A stretch of DNA of 64,000 nt from Burkholderia sp. BCC0506 (GTDB lineage: Bacteria; Pseudomonadota; Gammaproteobacteria; Burkholderiales; Burkholderiaceae), in NCBI RefSeq assembly GCF_902833145.1, contig NZ_CADFEN010000005.1:62001-126000 (forward strand), written 5' to 3'. Made by a program: the position numbers and the translations under genes. Below the pieces are notes generated by a model. That model was not told the origin of the DNA and ran no database searches. It was given only the letters and a program-made list of their open reading frames with translations. Below, piece after piece: positions 18,234-27,118 of this stretch. Position 1 is the stretch's first letter. Each line of letters opens with the position of its first letter.

Positions 18234-18742
18234 AGACGCTCGCCATCGAACCGCTGACCAGGGAAGCCTTCGCGCCGTTCGGCGACGTGATCGAAACGGA
18301 AGGGGCGAAGCAGATCCCGATCAATCTCGGCACGACGATCCGCTTTCACGATCTCGCGAAAGTCGACGTGACCGACGAAGGCGGCCGCCCGCTCGTCAAC
18401 CTGTTCCGCGGCCAGCCGCGCACGCTGCCGTTCGAAGTGAAGATGCTCGAGCGCCATCCGCTCGGCAGCCAGGCATTCGTGCCGCTGAACGACCAGCCGT
18501 ATCTCGTCGTCGTGGCACCGGCGGGCGATCTCGATCCGGCGAAGATCCGCGCGTTCGTGACCAGCGGCTGGCAGGGCGTCAACTACGCGAAGGGCGTGTG
18601 GCATCACCCGCTGATCGCGCTGGGCGGCGTCAGCGACTTCATCGTCGTCGATCGCGGCGGCGATGGCCTGAACCTGAACGAGCAGGATCTGCAGGAGTCG
18701 CTGTGGCTCACCGAGGATGCACTGGATGCGGTGACGGCCTGA
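18230..18742 (+). CDS. allA: Ureidoglycolate lyase
   Basis: A 170-residue enzyme releasing urea and glyoxylate from ureidoglycolate, the last step of this pathway. The family patterns [39 protein letters not shown] and [11 protein letters not shown] are all visible. The ATG overlaps the alc stop. A strong terminator follows 24 bp after its stop, closing the operon. Confidence 0.94.
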   Translation: MKTLAIEPLTREAFAPFGDVIETEGAKQIPINLGTTIRFHDLAKVDVTDEGGRPLVNLFRGQPRTLPFEVKMLERHPLGSQAFVPLNDQPYLVVVAPAGDLDPAKIRAFVTSGWQGVNYAKGVWHHPLIALGGVSDFIVVDRGGDGLNLNEQDLQESLWLTEDALDAVTA

Positions 18743-18766
18743 GTCCGGCTGATCGCCCGTCCGTCG

Positions 18767-18793
18767 AAACCCGCGCGATTCGCGCGGGTTTTT
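18767..18793 (+). terminator. Rho-independent terminator after allA
   Basis: A perfect 11-bp stem AAACCCGCGCG/CGCGCGGGTTT with an ATT loop, followed by TT. Confidence 0.9.
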
Positions 18794-19106
18794 CATGTGC
18801 GCTCGCTTGCGCGCGCATCGAGGCGACGCGGCCTTGCGGGTATCGCGCGAACCATGACCGCCGCACCGCCGGTTCGTGACCGGCGCATGCTGCGCCATCG
18901 CACGCAGCGCCCGCGCACGTGAACCTGATCGCCGTTGCATGCCGTCGCAAACGGCGGCGCGGTGCCGGAGTGCGCCCACGGACGATCCGCCCATCGTCGT
19001 GTTGCACGGCTGGCTCGCGGACGAAGTCGCGATGGTGCGCGTGTAGTGCGTGCTATCGTGCCTGCATCGTCACCATCCAACGCCCGGTTCCGGGCGTGAT
19101 CTTGCA
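18794..19106. other. Intergenic stretch between allA and the ACT-domain gene
   Basis: About 310 bp with no gene I can support. A short frame at 18981-19046 reads DDPPIVVLHGWLADEVAMVRV then stop, reminiscent of the beta-strand and oxyanion turn of an alpha/beta hydrolase, but is too short to call a pseudogene. Confidence 0.4.
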
Positions 19107-19517
19107 ATGAGCCAGCCTGAAAACGATCTCGCGGTCCTGCTGCGTACGATGCAGCCCGAACTGCATCCGGGCGCGGTCGCGTTCATCGCGCTGTCGCACG
19201 ATGCCGACGTATCGTTATCCGAAGCGATCGCGACGTTTCGCGAAGCGGAAGGGCTGACGGTCGTGGTCGATGTGGAGACGGCCGCGCGTCGCAACTGGCC
19301 CGTGCTGTTCCGCGCCGCGTGGATTACGCTGACCGTGCATTCCGACCTCGCGGCCATCGGCCTCACGGCCGCATTCGCGCGGGCACTCGGTGCGGCGGGC
19401 ATCAGCTGCAACGTGATGGCCGCCGCGTACCACGATCACATCTTCGTGCCGTTCGACGACGGCCCGCGCGCACGCGATGTACTTGTCGCACTGCAGCGCG
19501 ACGCGATGCGCGACTGA
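19107..19517 (+). CDS. ACT-domain protein
   Basis: A 136-residue cytoplasmic protein with two small ACT-like halves; the C-terminal half shows WITLTVHSDLAAIGLTAAFARALGAAGISCNVMAAAYHDHIFVPF, the pattern of stand-alone ACT_7/CASTOR-like proteins. Such domains bind amino acids. It starts with the ATG at 19107 (MSQPEND) and has no obvious operon partner; it faces puuD tail to tail with a terminator between. Confidence 0.8.
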   Translation: MSQPENDLAVLLRTMQPELHPGAVAFIALSHDADVSLSEAIATFREAEGLTVVVDVETAARRNWPVLFRAAWITLTVHSDLAAIGLTAAFARALGAAGISCNVMAAAYHDHIFVPFDDGPRARDVLVALQRDAMRD

Positions 19518-19542
19518 CGCGCAAAGGGCGTTTGGAGCAGGC

Positions 19543-19570
19543 AAAAAAAACGGGCCCGTCACCGGGCCCG
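19543..19570 (-). terminator. Rho-independent terminator of uraH-puuD
   Basis: Read on the minus strand: CGGGCCCG stem, GTGA loop, CGGGCCCG, then eight T. It lies 47 bp past the puuD stop. Confidence 0.9.
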
Positions 19571-19617
19571 CGAACGGAGAGGGTGGCGCCGGCGAATGAC
19601 GCCCGGCGCCCGACGGC

Positions 19618-20811
19618 TTACTTGACCGCGCCGCCCTCGAACCACGCGGCGAGCTTCATGCGCTCGTCGTCGGTCATGTGCGTGACGTTGCCGATCGGCA
19701 TCGCCTTCAGGCGCACGGCCTGTTCGTAGATCCGCTGCGCGTTCTTCGACACTTCGTCCGGCGTGTCGAACATCACGCCCGCGGGCGCGCTGCCCATCAG
19801 CGTCGGCTTGGCCGAGTGGCACTCGACGCAGCGCTGCTGCAGGATCGGCATGATGTCGTGGATCGCGATCTTCGGTGCGTTGGCCGCCTGCGCTTCCGGG
19901 GCGACCGGCTTCGGCATCGTCCACACGAGCGCGCCCGACAGCAGCGCGACGCCGCCGATCGGCAGGTACCACAGCTGCTTGCCGCGGTGACGCATCACGA
20001 AGAACTGACGAATCAGCGCGCCGGCCAGCATGATCAGCACGAGCACGACCCAGTTGAACTTGTTCGTGTACGTCATCGCATAGTGGTTCGACAGCATCGC
20101 GAACACGACCGGCAGCGTGAAGTACGTGTTGTGCACCGAGCGCTGCTTGCCGCGCTTGCCGTAGATCGGGTTCGGCTCCTCGCCCTTGAGCATCTTGTCG
20201 ACCATCTTGCGCTGGCCGGGAATGATCACGAAGAACACGTTCGCCGACATGATCGTCGCGAGCATCGCGCCGACGATCAGGTAGGCGGCACGGCCCGAGA
20301 AGATGTGGCATGCGAGGTACGCGGCGATCACGACGTAGATGCCGACGCAGATGCCGAGCACGCGGTCGTTGGTGCCGAGGATGCGGCACAGCGAGTCGTA
20401 GACGATCCAGCCGGCCGCGAGGAAGCCGAGTGCGGACGCGACGGCGACGACCGGGCCCATGTCGAGCACGTTCTTGTCGATCAGGTACGTGTTCGGTGCG
20501 AGCAGGTACAGCACGAAGAACAGCGTGAAGCCCGACAGCCAGGTCGTGTACGACGGCCACTTCGACCAGTGCAGGTCATCCGGCATTTCCGGCGGGGCGA
20601 CCGTGTACTTCTGCATGTTGTAGAAACCGCCGCCGTGGACGTGCCACAGCTCGCCGAACACGCCGCGCTTGCGCTGGTTCGCGTCGGTCGGCGGTTTCAG
20701 GCTGTTGTCGAGCGCGACGAAATAGAACGACTCGCCGATCCACGCAATGGCGACGATGACGTGCAGCCATCGCAGCGCGAGGTTCAGCCAGTCGGTGATG
20801 AAGCCTTCCAT
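19618..20811 (-). CDS. puuD: Membrane urate hydroxylase PuuD with C-terminal cytochrome c domain
   Basis: A 397-residue inner-membrane enzyme that oxidises urate to 5-hydroxyisourate. Residues 1 to about 300 contain around eight membrane helices with histidines in LRWLHVIVAIAWIGESFYF, LWHVHGGGFYN and YLACHIFSGRA. The C-terminal domain carries a c-type haem motif CVECH (328-332) and a later methionine in AMPIGN, so electrons should pass to the respiratory chain instead of making H2O2 as soluble uricase does. Start is supported by GGAGGAG just upstream of the ATG at 20811. It follows uraH by 53 bp. Confidence 0.95.
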   Translation of the reverse strand: MEGFITDWLNLALRWLHVIVAIAWIGESFYFVALDNSLKPPTDANQRKRGVFGELWHVHGGGFYNMQKYTVAPPEMPDDLHWSKWPSYTTWLSGFTLFFVLYLLAPNTYLIDKNVLDMGPVVAVASALGFLAAGWIVYDSLCRILGTNDRVLGICVGIYVVIAAYLACHIFSGRAAYLIVGAMLATIMSANVFFVIIPGQRKMVDKMLKGEEPNPIYGKRGKQRSVHNTYFTLPVVFAMLSNHYAMTYTNKFNWVVLVLIMLAGALIRQFFVMRHRGKQLWYLPIGGVALLSGALVWTMPKPVAPEAQAANAPKIAIHDIMPILQQRCVECHSAKPTLMGSAPAGVMFDTPDEVSKNAQRIYEQAVRLKAMPIGNVTHMTDDERMKLAAWFEGGAVK

Positions 20812-20864
20812 GAAACTCCTCCGGACTCAGATCGTTTGTCTTGATGCAGGCGCTGATTCGTCTG

Positions 20865-21218
20865 TCAGCTGCCGCGATAGGTGCTGTACGACCACGGCGA
20901 CACGAGCAGCGGCACGTGGTAGTGCGCGCCGGTGTCGGCGATGCCGAAACGCAGGACGACGCGGTCGACGAAGCGGGGTTCGGGCACCTTCACGCCGAGC
21001 GACGCGAAGTAGTCGCCGGCATGGAACACGAGTTCGTATTCGCCGGCGGCGAGCGCGGCGCCTTCGAGCAGCGGTGCGTCGCAGCGGCCGTCGCTATTGG
21101 TCAGCACGGTCTTGATCGCGCGGCGCGATTCGCCGTCCAGCGCGTAGAGGTCCACCTTGATGGCCGCGCCGGGCCGGCCGTGCGCCGTATCGAGTACGTG
21201 GGTAGTGAGCTTTCCCAT
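20865..21218 (-). CDS. uraH: 5-hydroxyisourate hydrolase (transthyretin-like)
   Basis: A 117-residue enzyme that opens 5-hydroxyisourate to OHCU. It has the N-terminal LTTHVLDTAHGRPGAAI (catalytic His), an internal Arg in the GRCDAPLL strand, and ends with YRGS, the diagnostic C-terminal tetrapeptide that separates HIU hydrolases from transthyretin. An AAGGACA site precedes the ATG. It is co-transcribed with puuD and diverges from the 8-oxoguanine deaminase gene. Confidence 0.95.
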   Translation of the reverse strand: MGKLTTHVLDTAHGRPGAAIKVDLYALDGESRRAIKTVLTNSDGRCDAPLLEGAALAAGEYELVFHAGDYFASLGVKVPEPRFVDRVVLRFGIADTGAHYHVPLLVSPWSYSTYRGS

Positions 21219-21748
21219 TCGTTGTGTCCTTGTGTGAATGCGAGGTTCGGCGGCGACTCGATCCCTGACTGTGCGGCGGATCGAGGCTCCACGTCACGTG
21301 GCTACATACCCGTCGGCGAGAGTGAAGCGAGCGCCGTGCAGGCATTGTAAAAAGGTTCCCTGCGCAAATACGGGCGCGATATCGAAGATAATGCGCCGCG
21401 CATGAGCGGCTGTCGACGGCCCGCCGGATACGGCTTTGCGCGCGGAGTTCGGGCATCCGTCGGGGTACCCGTGGGGGCGCCCGTCGCGGCGTCGGGCGGC
21501 GTACCATACCGAATCCCTGAGGGACGGTATTCCGGATCGCGCATTGTGCGCGGCGCGCGCTTGGGCGATCCTCCCGCCGTGCGCGTCGGCCCGTGGCCGC
21601 GCGTACCCCGAAGACGGCGAGCACGCCGGGTAACCGGGCCAGGGCGTTCGAACGGACGCGGGCACCGGGGCGTGCCGCGATCGAGCGTTCGAACGGCTGT
21701 GTGACCGCCTCCAGGGCCACCCTGGGGGCAGACCGACGCGGAGAACGC
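21219..21748. other. Divergent intergenic region uraH / 8-oxoguanine deaminase
   Basis: A 530-bp spacer, the longest in the purine island. It should hold both divergent promoters. I could not pick convincing -35/-10 pairs or an obvious palindrome. No protein-like frame in it shows family resemblance. Confidence 0.5.
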
Positions 21749-23161
21749 ATGAATCTCGAGCAGCACGCCGGCGCACGCGCGCCGAATCCGACCTCATCCC
21801 GCCCGACGACCCTGCTGGTCAAGCACGCCGACGTGCTCGTGACCATGGACGACACGCGCCGCGAGCTGCGCGACGCGGGGCTCTACATCGAAGACAACCG
21901 GATCGTCGCGGTCGGCCCGAGCGCCGAGCTGCCCGACACGGCCGACGAAGTGCTCGACCTGCGCGGCCACCTCGTGATCCCGGGGCTCGTGAACACGCAC
22001 CACCACATGTACCAGAGCCTCACGCGCGCGGTGCCGGCCGCGCAGAACGCCGAACTGTTCGGCTGGCTCACGAACCTGTACCGGATCTGGGCGCACCTGA
22101 CGCCCGAGATGATCGAGGTATCGACGCTCACCGCGATGGCCGAGCTGCTGCAGTCGGGCTGCACGACGTCGAGCGATCATCTGTACATCTACCCGAACGG
22201 CAGCCGGCTCGACGACAGCATCGATGCCGCGCAGCGGATCGGCATGCGGTTTCACGCGAGCCGCGGCGCGATGAGCGTCGGCCAGCGCGACGGCGGGCTG
22301 CCGCCCGATTCGGTCGTCGAGCGCGAACCCGACATCCTGCGCGACGCCCAGCGCCTGATCGAGACCTATCACGACGAAGGCCGCTACGCGATGCTGCGCG
22401 TGGTGGTCGCGCCGTGCTCGCCGTTCTCGGTGAGCCGCGAGCTGATGCGCGACGCGGCCGTGCTCGCGCGCGAATACGGCGTGTCGCTGCACACGCACCT
22501 CGCGGAGAACGTCAACGACATCGCGTACAGCCGCGAGAAGTTCGGGATGACGCCCGCCGAATACGCGGAAGATCTCGGCTGGATCGGCCACGACGTGTGG
22601 CACGCGCACTGCGTGCAGCTCGACGATGCGGGCATCGGCCTGTTCGCGCGTACCGGCACGGGCGTCGCGCACTGCCCGTGCTCGAACATGCGGTTGGCAT
22701 CCGGCATCGCGCCGGTGAAGAAGATGCGGCTCGCGGGCGTGCCGGTCGGCCTCGGCGTGGACGGCTCTGCGTCGAACGACGGCGCGCAGATGGTCGCCGA
22801 GGTACGTCAGGCGCTGCTGCTGCAGCGGGTCGGCTTCGGGCCCGACGCGATGACCGCGCGCGAAGCGCTCGAGATCGCGACGCTCGGCGGCGCGAAGGTG
22901 CTGAACCGCGACGATATCGGCGCGCTCAAGCCCGGCATGGCCGCGGATTTCGCCGCGTTCGACCTGCGTCAGCCGCTGTTCGCGGGCGCGCTGCACGATC
23001 CGGTCGCGGCGCTCGTGTTCTGCGCGCCGTCGCAGACGGCGTATACGGTGGTGAACGGGAAGGTGGTGGTGCGGGAAGGGCGGCTCGCGACGCTCGATCT
23101 GCCGCCCGTGATCGAGCGTCACAACGCGCTGGCGCACGCCCTCGTCGAGGCATCGCGCTGA
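21749..23161 (+). CDS. 8-oxoguanine deaminase (amidohydrolase superfamily)
   Basis: A 470-residue metal hydrolase. The HxH motif VNTHHHMYQSLTRAVP, the HTHLAENVND histidine, WHAHCVQLDD and the metal-binding aspartate in GLGVDGSASNDGA are those of the 8-oxoguanine deaminase branch (EC 3.5.4.32), which produces urate directly. The start at 21749 (GAGAACGC upstream) leaves about 22 residues before the first strand. It is next to urate oxidation genes, which fits. Related cytosine/guanine deaminases are the alternative, but the neighbourhood and DGSASNDG block favour this call. Confidence 0.87.
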   Translation: MNLEQHAGARAPNPTSSRPTTLLVKHADVLVTMDDTRRELRDAGLYIEDNRIVAVGPSAELPDTADEVLDLRGHLVIPGLVNTHHHMYQSLTRAVPAAQNAELFGWLTNLYRIWAHLTPEMIEVSTLTAMAELLQSGCTTSSDHLYIYPNGSRLDDSIDAAQRIGMRFHASRGAMSVGQRDGGLPPDSVVEREPDILRDAQRLIETYHDEGRYAMLRVVVAPCSPFSVSRELMRDAAVLAREYGVSLHTHLAENVNDIAYSREKFGMTPAEYAEDLGWIGHDVWHAHCVQLDDAGIGLFARTGTGVAHCPCSNMRLASGIAPVKKMRLAGVPVGLGVDGSASNDGAQMVAEVRQALLLQRVGFGPDAMTAREALEIATLGGAKVLNRDDIGALKPGMAADFAAFDLRQPLFAGALHDPVAALVFCAPSQTAYTVVNGKVVVREGRLATLDLPPVIERHNALAHALVEASR

Positions 23162-23223
23162 AGCAGGGCCGGCCGGCGCTGCGCCGCGCCGTGACGGCGC
23201 ACGCGGCGCAGGCCGTCATGCCG

Positions 23224-24153
23224 TTACGCCTCGATCAGCGTGCGGGTGGCTTCGGCGACGAGGCTGCGCAGCCAGCGCACTTCGTCGGAGTAATGGCAGC
23301 GCTCGTGCCACAGCTGGTAGTACTGCATCGGCGGGAAGTCGAGCGGCGCCGGCACGACCGACAGCGGCAGGAACTTCGCGTAGTGATCGGCGAACAGGCG
23401 CGTCGTCGTGAAGATCAGGTCCGACTTCACGAGCACGTACGGCGCGAGGTTGAAGTACGGCAGCGTGACGACCACGTGACGCTTGAGGCGTTCGCGCGCG
23501 AGGTGCACGTCGATCGCGCCGCGCTGGCCGACCGAGTACGGCGTCGGCGCGAGGTGCGGCGCGTTCAGGTACTGGTCGAGCGTCAGCCCGCCGCGCTTCG
23601 CGAACGGGTGCGTGTTGCTCATCAGGCAGACGATTTCGTCGACGAACAGGTTCGACAGGTGCAGTTGCTCGGGCGGCTCGGGCCAGTTGCCGACAACGAT
23701 GCCGAGCTTGCCGTCTTCCAGCGCGAGCTCGTAGTCGAACGCGGGGCCGAGCGAGTGGAATTCGAGCGTCGCGTTCGGCGCCGCCTGGCGAAAGCGCTCG
23801 ACGACGGTCGGCACGAACAGCACGTTCAGGTAGTCGGGGCAGCCGATCCGGTAGCAGCGGATCGACGTGGCCGGGTCGAAATTGTGCTGCTGGAACTTGA
23901 TGCGCTCGATTTCACGCAGCGCGTTCTGCACGGGCTCGAGCAGGCGCAGCCCGTATTCGGTCGGCACCATGCCGGATTTGCCGCGCACCAGCAGCGGATC
24001 GCCGGTGATGTCGCGCAGGCGCCGCAGCGCGGCGCTGATCGCCGGTTGCGACTGGTTCAGTTTGACGGCCGCGCGCGTGACGCTGCGCTCCATCAACAAG
24101 GTGTGCAAGACGCGCAAGAGGTACGTGTCGATCGCCTCGCGTTGCTGACTCAT
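23224..24153 (-). CDS. LysR family transcriptional regulator
   Basis: A 309-residue regulator. The N-terminal helix-turn-helix is LLMERSVTRAAVKLNQSQPAISAALRRLRD (about 18-50); the remainder is a periplasmic-binding-protein-like effector domain. GGAGATAAC precedes the ATG at 24153. It converges on the 8-oxoguanine deaminase gene and is the last gene of the purine island, so it may regulate part of it, though no divergent target is adjacent. The AT-richer stretch just upstream (24180-24235) is the likely promoter. Confidence 0.9.
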   Translation of the reverse strand: MSQQREAIDTYLLRVLHTLLMERSVTRAAVKLNQSQPAISAALRRLRDITGDPLLVRGKSGMVPTEYGLRLLEPVQNALREIERIKFQQHNFDPATSIRCYRIGCPDYLNVLFVPTVVERFRQAAPNATLEFHSLGPAFDYELALEDGKLGIVVGNWPEPPEQLHLSNLFVDEIVCLMSNTHPFAKRGGLTLDQYLNAPHLAPTPYSVGQRGAIDVHLARERLKRHVVVTLPYFNLAPYVLVKSDLIFTTTRLFADHYAKFLPLSVVPAPLDFPPMQYYQLWHERCHYSDEVRWLRSLVAEATRTLIEA

Positions 24154-24364
24154 GTTATCTCCGGTTTATATGGCAGGGCTGATCGAGGGGGTGATGGGGT
24201 ATATCGTTTTTAATATGAACGAAAATCAGCGTCAAGAGATGGTTACCCGCAAGCACCCGCCGGCCGGGCTGCGGCAAGGGGCCTGAACGGGGTGGGGCGC
24301 GCGGCGCCGCGCGGGTCCGTATTGCGCGGATCCGGTCGCGGCGCGGCGGGTGACGGCGGGCGCG

Positions 24365-24574
24365 TCAGTCGTCGAGGCGCATGCCGACCTTCAGCGTGAC
24401 CTGCCAGTGCACGACCTGGTCGCCTTCGATGTGGCCGCGCGTGTCGGTCACCTGGAACCAGTGCAGATTGTGCAGCGTCTTGCCGGCTTTCGAGATCGCG
24501 TTGCGAATCGCGTCGTCGCTCGATTGGCGCGACGAACCGGTCAGCTCGATCATCTTGTACACGTGGTCGCTCAT
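24365..24574 (-). CDS. Dodecin (flavin-sequestering protein)
   Basis: A 69-residue protein that forms dodecameric shells storing FMN/riboflavin-type flavins. Family features are [27 protein letters not shown], the flavin-stacking tryptophan in [11 protein letters not shown] and the [15 protein letters not shown]-terminus. The start at 24574 is fixed by GGGAGG upstream. It is divergent from the dehydrogenase gene at 24709. Confidence 0.95.
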   Translation of the reverse strand: MSDHVYKMIELTGSSRQSSDDAIRNAISKAGKTLHNLHWFQVTDTRGHIEGDQVVHWQVTLKVGMRLDD

Positions 24575-24708
24575 GATGCCTCCCTGGGATGTCGGTCTGT
24601 ATCGCCGAGGCAAGCCGCGGTCCCGCAACGGTGCCGTGCATGCCCGGCTTCTTGAGTGATAGGTATGATGGGCGGCAAGTGCAACCCATATCGGAGACGG
24701 GGAACAAC

Positions 24709-25602
24709 GTGGAAGTCGGATTTTGCGGACCGGGATTGATGGGCGCGCCGATGATTCGGCATTTGCTGGCGGCCGGGCATCGCGTCAGCGTGTGGAATCG
24801 CTCGCGCGACAAGGCCGAAGCGCTGGTGAAGGACGGCGCGCAGGTGGTCGGCACGCCGCGCGAGCTGGCCGAGCGCGTCGATACGGTATGCGTGTGCGTG
24901 CTCGACGGCCGCGCGGTCGGCGATGTCGTGTTCGGCGAGCACGGGCTGCTTTCCGGTGACGCGAGCGCACGACGCGTGCGGCGCATCGTCGATCATTCGA
25001 GCATTCCGCCCGCCACCACGCGGGAGTACGCGGCGCGCGCGGCCGCGCTCGGGGTCGGCTGGGTCGATGCGCCGGTGTCCGGCGGCGTGCCGGGCGCGCA
25101 GGCCGGCACGCTCGCGGTGATGGCCGGTGGCCGCGCGGCCGATCTCGACGCGGTGCGCCCGCTGATCGATACGTACGCGTCGCGTATCACGCACATGGGC
25201 GACGCGGGCGCGGGCCAGACGGCGAAGCTGTGCAACCAGGCGATCGTGACCGCGACGGTCACCGCGATCGCCGAGGCGGTCGGTCTCGCGCAGGCGAGCG
25301 GTATCGACGCCGCGCGCCTGGCCGAGGCGCTGGCCGGTGGCTGGGCCGACTCGGTGCTGCTGCAGACGTTCGTGCCGCGCATGACGTCGGGCGCTCACCC
25401 GCCGATCGGTGCGCTCGGTACGTTCCAGAAGGACGTCGATGCCATCGCCGACGCCGCGCGCGACACGGGCGCGGTGATGCCCGTGTCGGCCACCGTGCAG
25501 CAGGTGTTGAGGCTCGGCGCCGCACAGGGGCTGGCGAGCGCCGATTTCGCCGCGTTCATCGACATCGTGCGGCCGAACAACGGCCGTCAGCAGGCGTCGT
25601 GA
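24709..25602 (+). CDS. NAD(P)-dependent beta-hydroxyacid dehydrogenase
   Basis: A 297-residue 3-hydroxyisobutyrate dehydrogenase-family enzyme. It begins with [15 protein letters not shown], a dinucleotide site, followed by [22 protein letters not shown] and the catalytic lysine region [28 protein letters not shown] is the usual C-terminal block. The start is a GTG at 24709 preceded by GGAGACGGGGAA; an upstream frame of 40 codons lacks family resemblance. Its substrate is unknown. It is a distinct paralogue of the enzyme at 1-825. Confidence 0.88.
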   Translation: MEVGFCGPGLMGAPMIRHLLAAGHRVSVWNRSRDKAEALVKDGAQVVGTPRELAERVDTVCVCVLDGRAVGDVVFGEHGLLSGDASARRVRRIVDHSSIPPATTREYAARAAALGVGWVDAPVSGGVPGAQAGTLAVMAGGRAADLDAVRPLIDTYASRITHMGDAGAGQTAKLCNQAIVTATVTAIAEAVGLAQASGIDAARLAEALAGGWADSVLLQTFVPRMTSGAHPPIGALGTFQKDVDAIADAARDTGAVMPVSATVQQVLRLGAAQGLASADFAAFIDIVRPNNGRQQAS

Positions 25603-25669
25603 CGGGCAAGTTGGGTGTATGAATGCAGATGGGCCGCCCGGAGGCGGCCCATCGAATGACCGGGGCGGA

Positions 25670-26116
25670 TCAGCCGAGCGAGCGGGGTGTCGTGTCGCCG
25701 GCGTTCTGGCGGCCGAGGCCGCCGCGCAGGCTCGCTTTCGTGCCTGCACCAAACTCGGGCAGGATGCGCGCGCGCGCACGGCTTGCGAAGACGAGGAAGC
25801 CGAAGCCGTTCGCTTCGTACCAGTACCCGCCGTTCTCGAGGCCGTCGAGCGGCTGCTCGAGCGCGTTGGCGATCGATTCGATGCAGCGCTTGCGCAACTC
25901 CGCGATGGCCGGATAGGGCGGCTGCGCGCCGCGCACGCTGCACAGGAGCACGTCGAGACCGGGAAGCACGTGCGCATAGAGGACGGGCTCGTCCTGCGCG
26001 CGGGCGCGGGCAATCTTGGTGTCGAGCTGGGCAAACGGTTTCGAGTGGCGCAAGACCGCGAGGAACGATTCCTGGCCATCCTGCGGCGCACGCCGACGTT
26101 TTTTCGGGAAGGACAT
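25670..26116 (-). CDS. Conserved-looking hypothetical protein
   Basis: A 148-residue protein I do not recognise. It starts with a basic MSFPKKRRRAP stretch, has a central LYAHVLPGLDVLLCSVRGAQPPYPAIAELRKRCIESIANALEQPL region and an Arg/Gly-rich tail. A GAGGCG site precedes the ATG at 26116. No signal peptide or membrane helix is evident. It converges with the dehydrogenase gene. Codon pattern is like its neighbours, so a real gene is likely. Confidence 0.6.
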   Translation of the reverse strand: MSFPKKRRRAPQDGQESFLAVLRHSKPFAQLDTKIARARAQDEPVLYAHVLPGLDVLLCSVRGAQPPYPAIAELRKRCIESIANALEQPLDGLENGGYWYEANGFGFLVFASRARARILPEFGAGTKASLRGGLGRQNAGDTTPRSLG

Positions 26117-26402
26117 AAACACTCGCCTCAAAAACAATTGCAAGAAATGCGGCACTTTCATGCGACCCACTCCCGGCTATGTACGCCGCATGTCGATCCT
26201 TTATAGCACACGAAAATGCTGCATTCGTGCAGTACGACGATCAATGTCTCCCGTCGACCTGCTCGCCATGATCGACACAGCCAGCGTCTTGGCGCCCGTA
26301 CTGTCGTTTAGTCTCCATCATAGACCTGCTTTTCCCGCGCGTGCATTCGCTCGTCACAAAAAAGTGAGATGGGCCGCATGCGGCGGTGCATCGTATGCGC
26401 AA
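26117..26402. other. Intergenic stretch upstream of the hypothetical gene
   Basis: Nearly 290 bp, locally AT-richer than its surroundings. It should contain the promoter for the 26116 gene. No RNA gene or repeat is recognised. Confidence 0.4.
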
Positions 26403-26427
26403 TAAAAAGGCCCGCACGGGGCGGGCC
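26403..26427 (-). terminator. Rho-independent terminator of mscL
   Basis: On the minus strand GGCCCGC, a 5-base loop, GCGGGCC and then TTTTTATT, 23 bp past the mscL stop. Confidence 0.85.
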
Positions 26428-26449
26428 TGGCTGGCGGAACGCGTGGCGA

Positions 26450-26881
26450 TCAGCGCTGCTTGAGCGAATCGCGGATCTCGCGCAGCAGCACGGTGTCTTC
26501 CGGCGTCGCGGCCGGCGCGGCTTCTTCCGGCTTGCGCAGCTTGTTGATGAATTTCACCATCAGGAAAATGATGAACGCGAGGATAACGAAATTGATCGCT
26601 ACCGTGATGAACGAGCCGTAGCCGAATGCGGCGACGCCCGCGGCCTGCAGGTCCTTGAACGAATCGGGATTACCCTTGAACGTCGGGGGGATGGCGCCGA
26701 GCAGAACGAACTTGTTCGAGAAATCCAGACCGCCGGTCAGCACGCCGATGACCGGCATGATGAGGTCCTTCACGATCGAGTCGACGATCTTCGAGAACGC
26801 GCCGCCGATGATCACGCCGACGGCGAGATCCATCACGTTGCCCTTGACGGCGAACTCCTTGAATTCCTTGATGATGCTCAT
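26450..26881 (-). CDS. mscL: Large-conductance mechanosensitive channel
   Basis: A 143-residue inner-membrane channel opening on hypo-osmotic shock. The N-terminal amphipathic helix [33 protein letters not shown], the periplasmic loop and the second helix [25 protein letters not shown] are typical, and the C-terminal bundle LLREIRDSL is complete. GGAGAAAG precedes the ATG. Confidence 0.97.
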   Translation of the reverse strand: MSIIKEFKEFAVKGNVMDLAVGVIIGGAFSKIVDSIVKDLIMPVIGVLTGGLDFSNKFVLLGAIPPTFKGNPDSFKDLQAAGVAAFGYGSFITVAINFVILAFIIFLMVKFINKLRKPEEAAPAATPEDTVLLREIRDSLKQR

Positions 26882-27118
26882 GAGCGGCTTTCTCCTGGTT
26901 GGGGCGAGAGGAGGCGTGCCGCGACGCGCGGAATGGCTTAGCGTCGAATGAGGGTCGGTGGCACGCCGATGGCCGCATGATAACGAACGTGCCCCATTGC
27001 CGGTAGTCCATCTTGAAATGATTGACAAATCCGCGCGTCGGCGCGGCCGGTCATGCAGCAGGGCGTGGCGTGGGAAGCCGGGCGGCGACATGCACGTCGA
27101 CGCCCGGTGTGCGGGGGC

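Noticed and set aside
16553-18742. A 729-codon plus-strand frame suggesting a fusion over uraD, alc and allA
   Set aside because: Only its last 170 codons (AllA) are coding. The upstream part is out of frame with uraD and alc.
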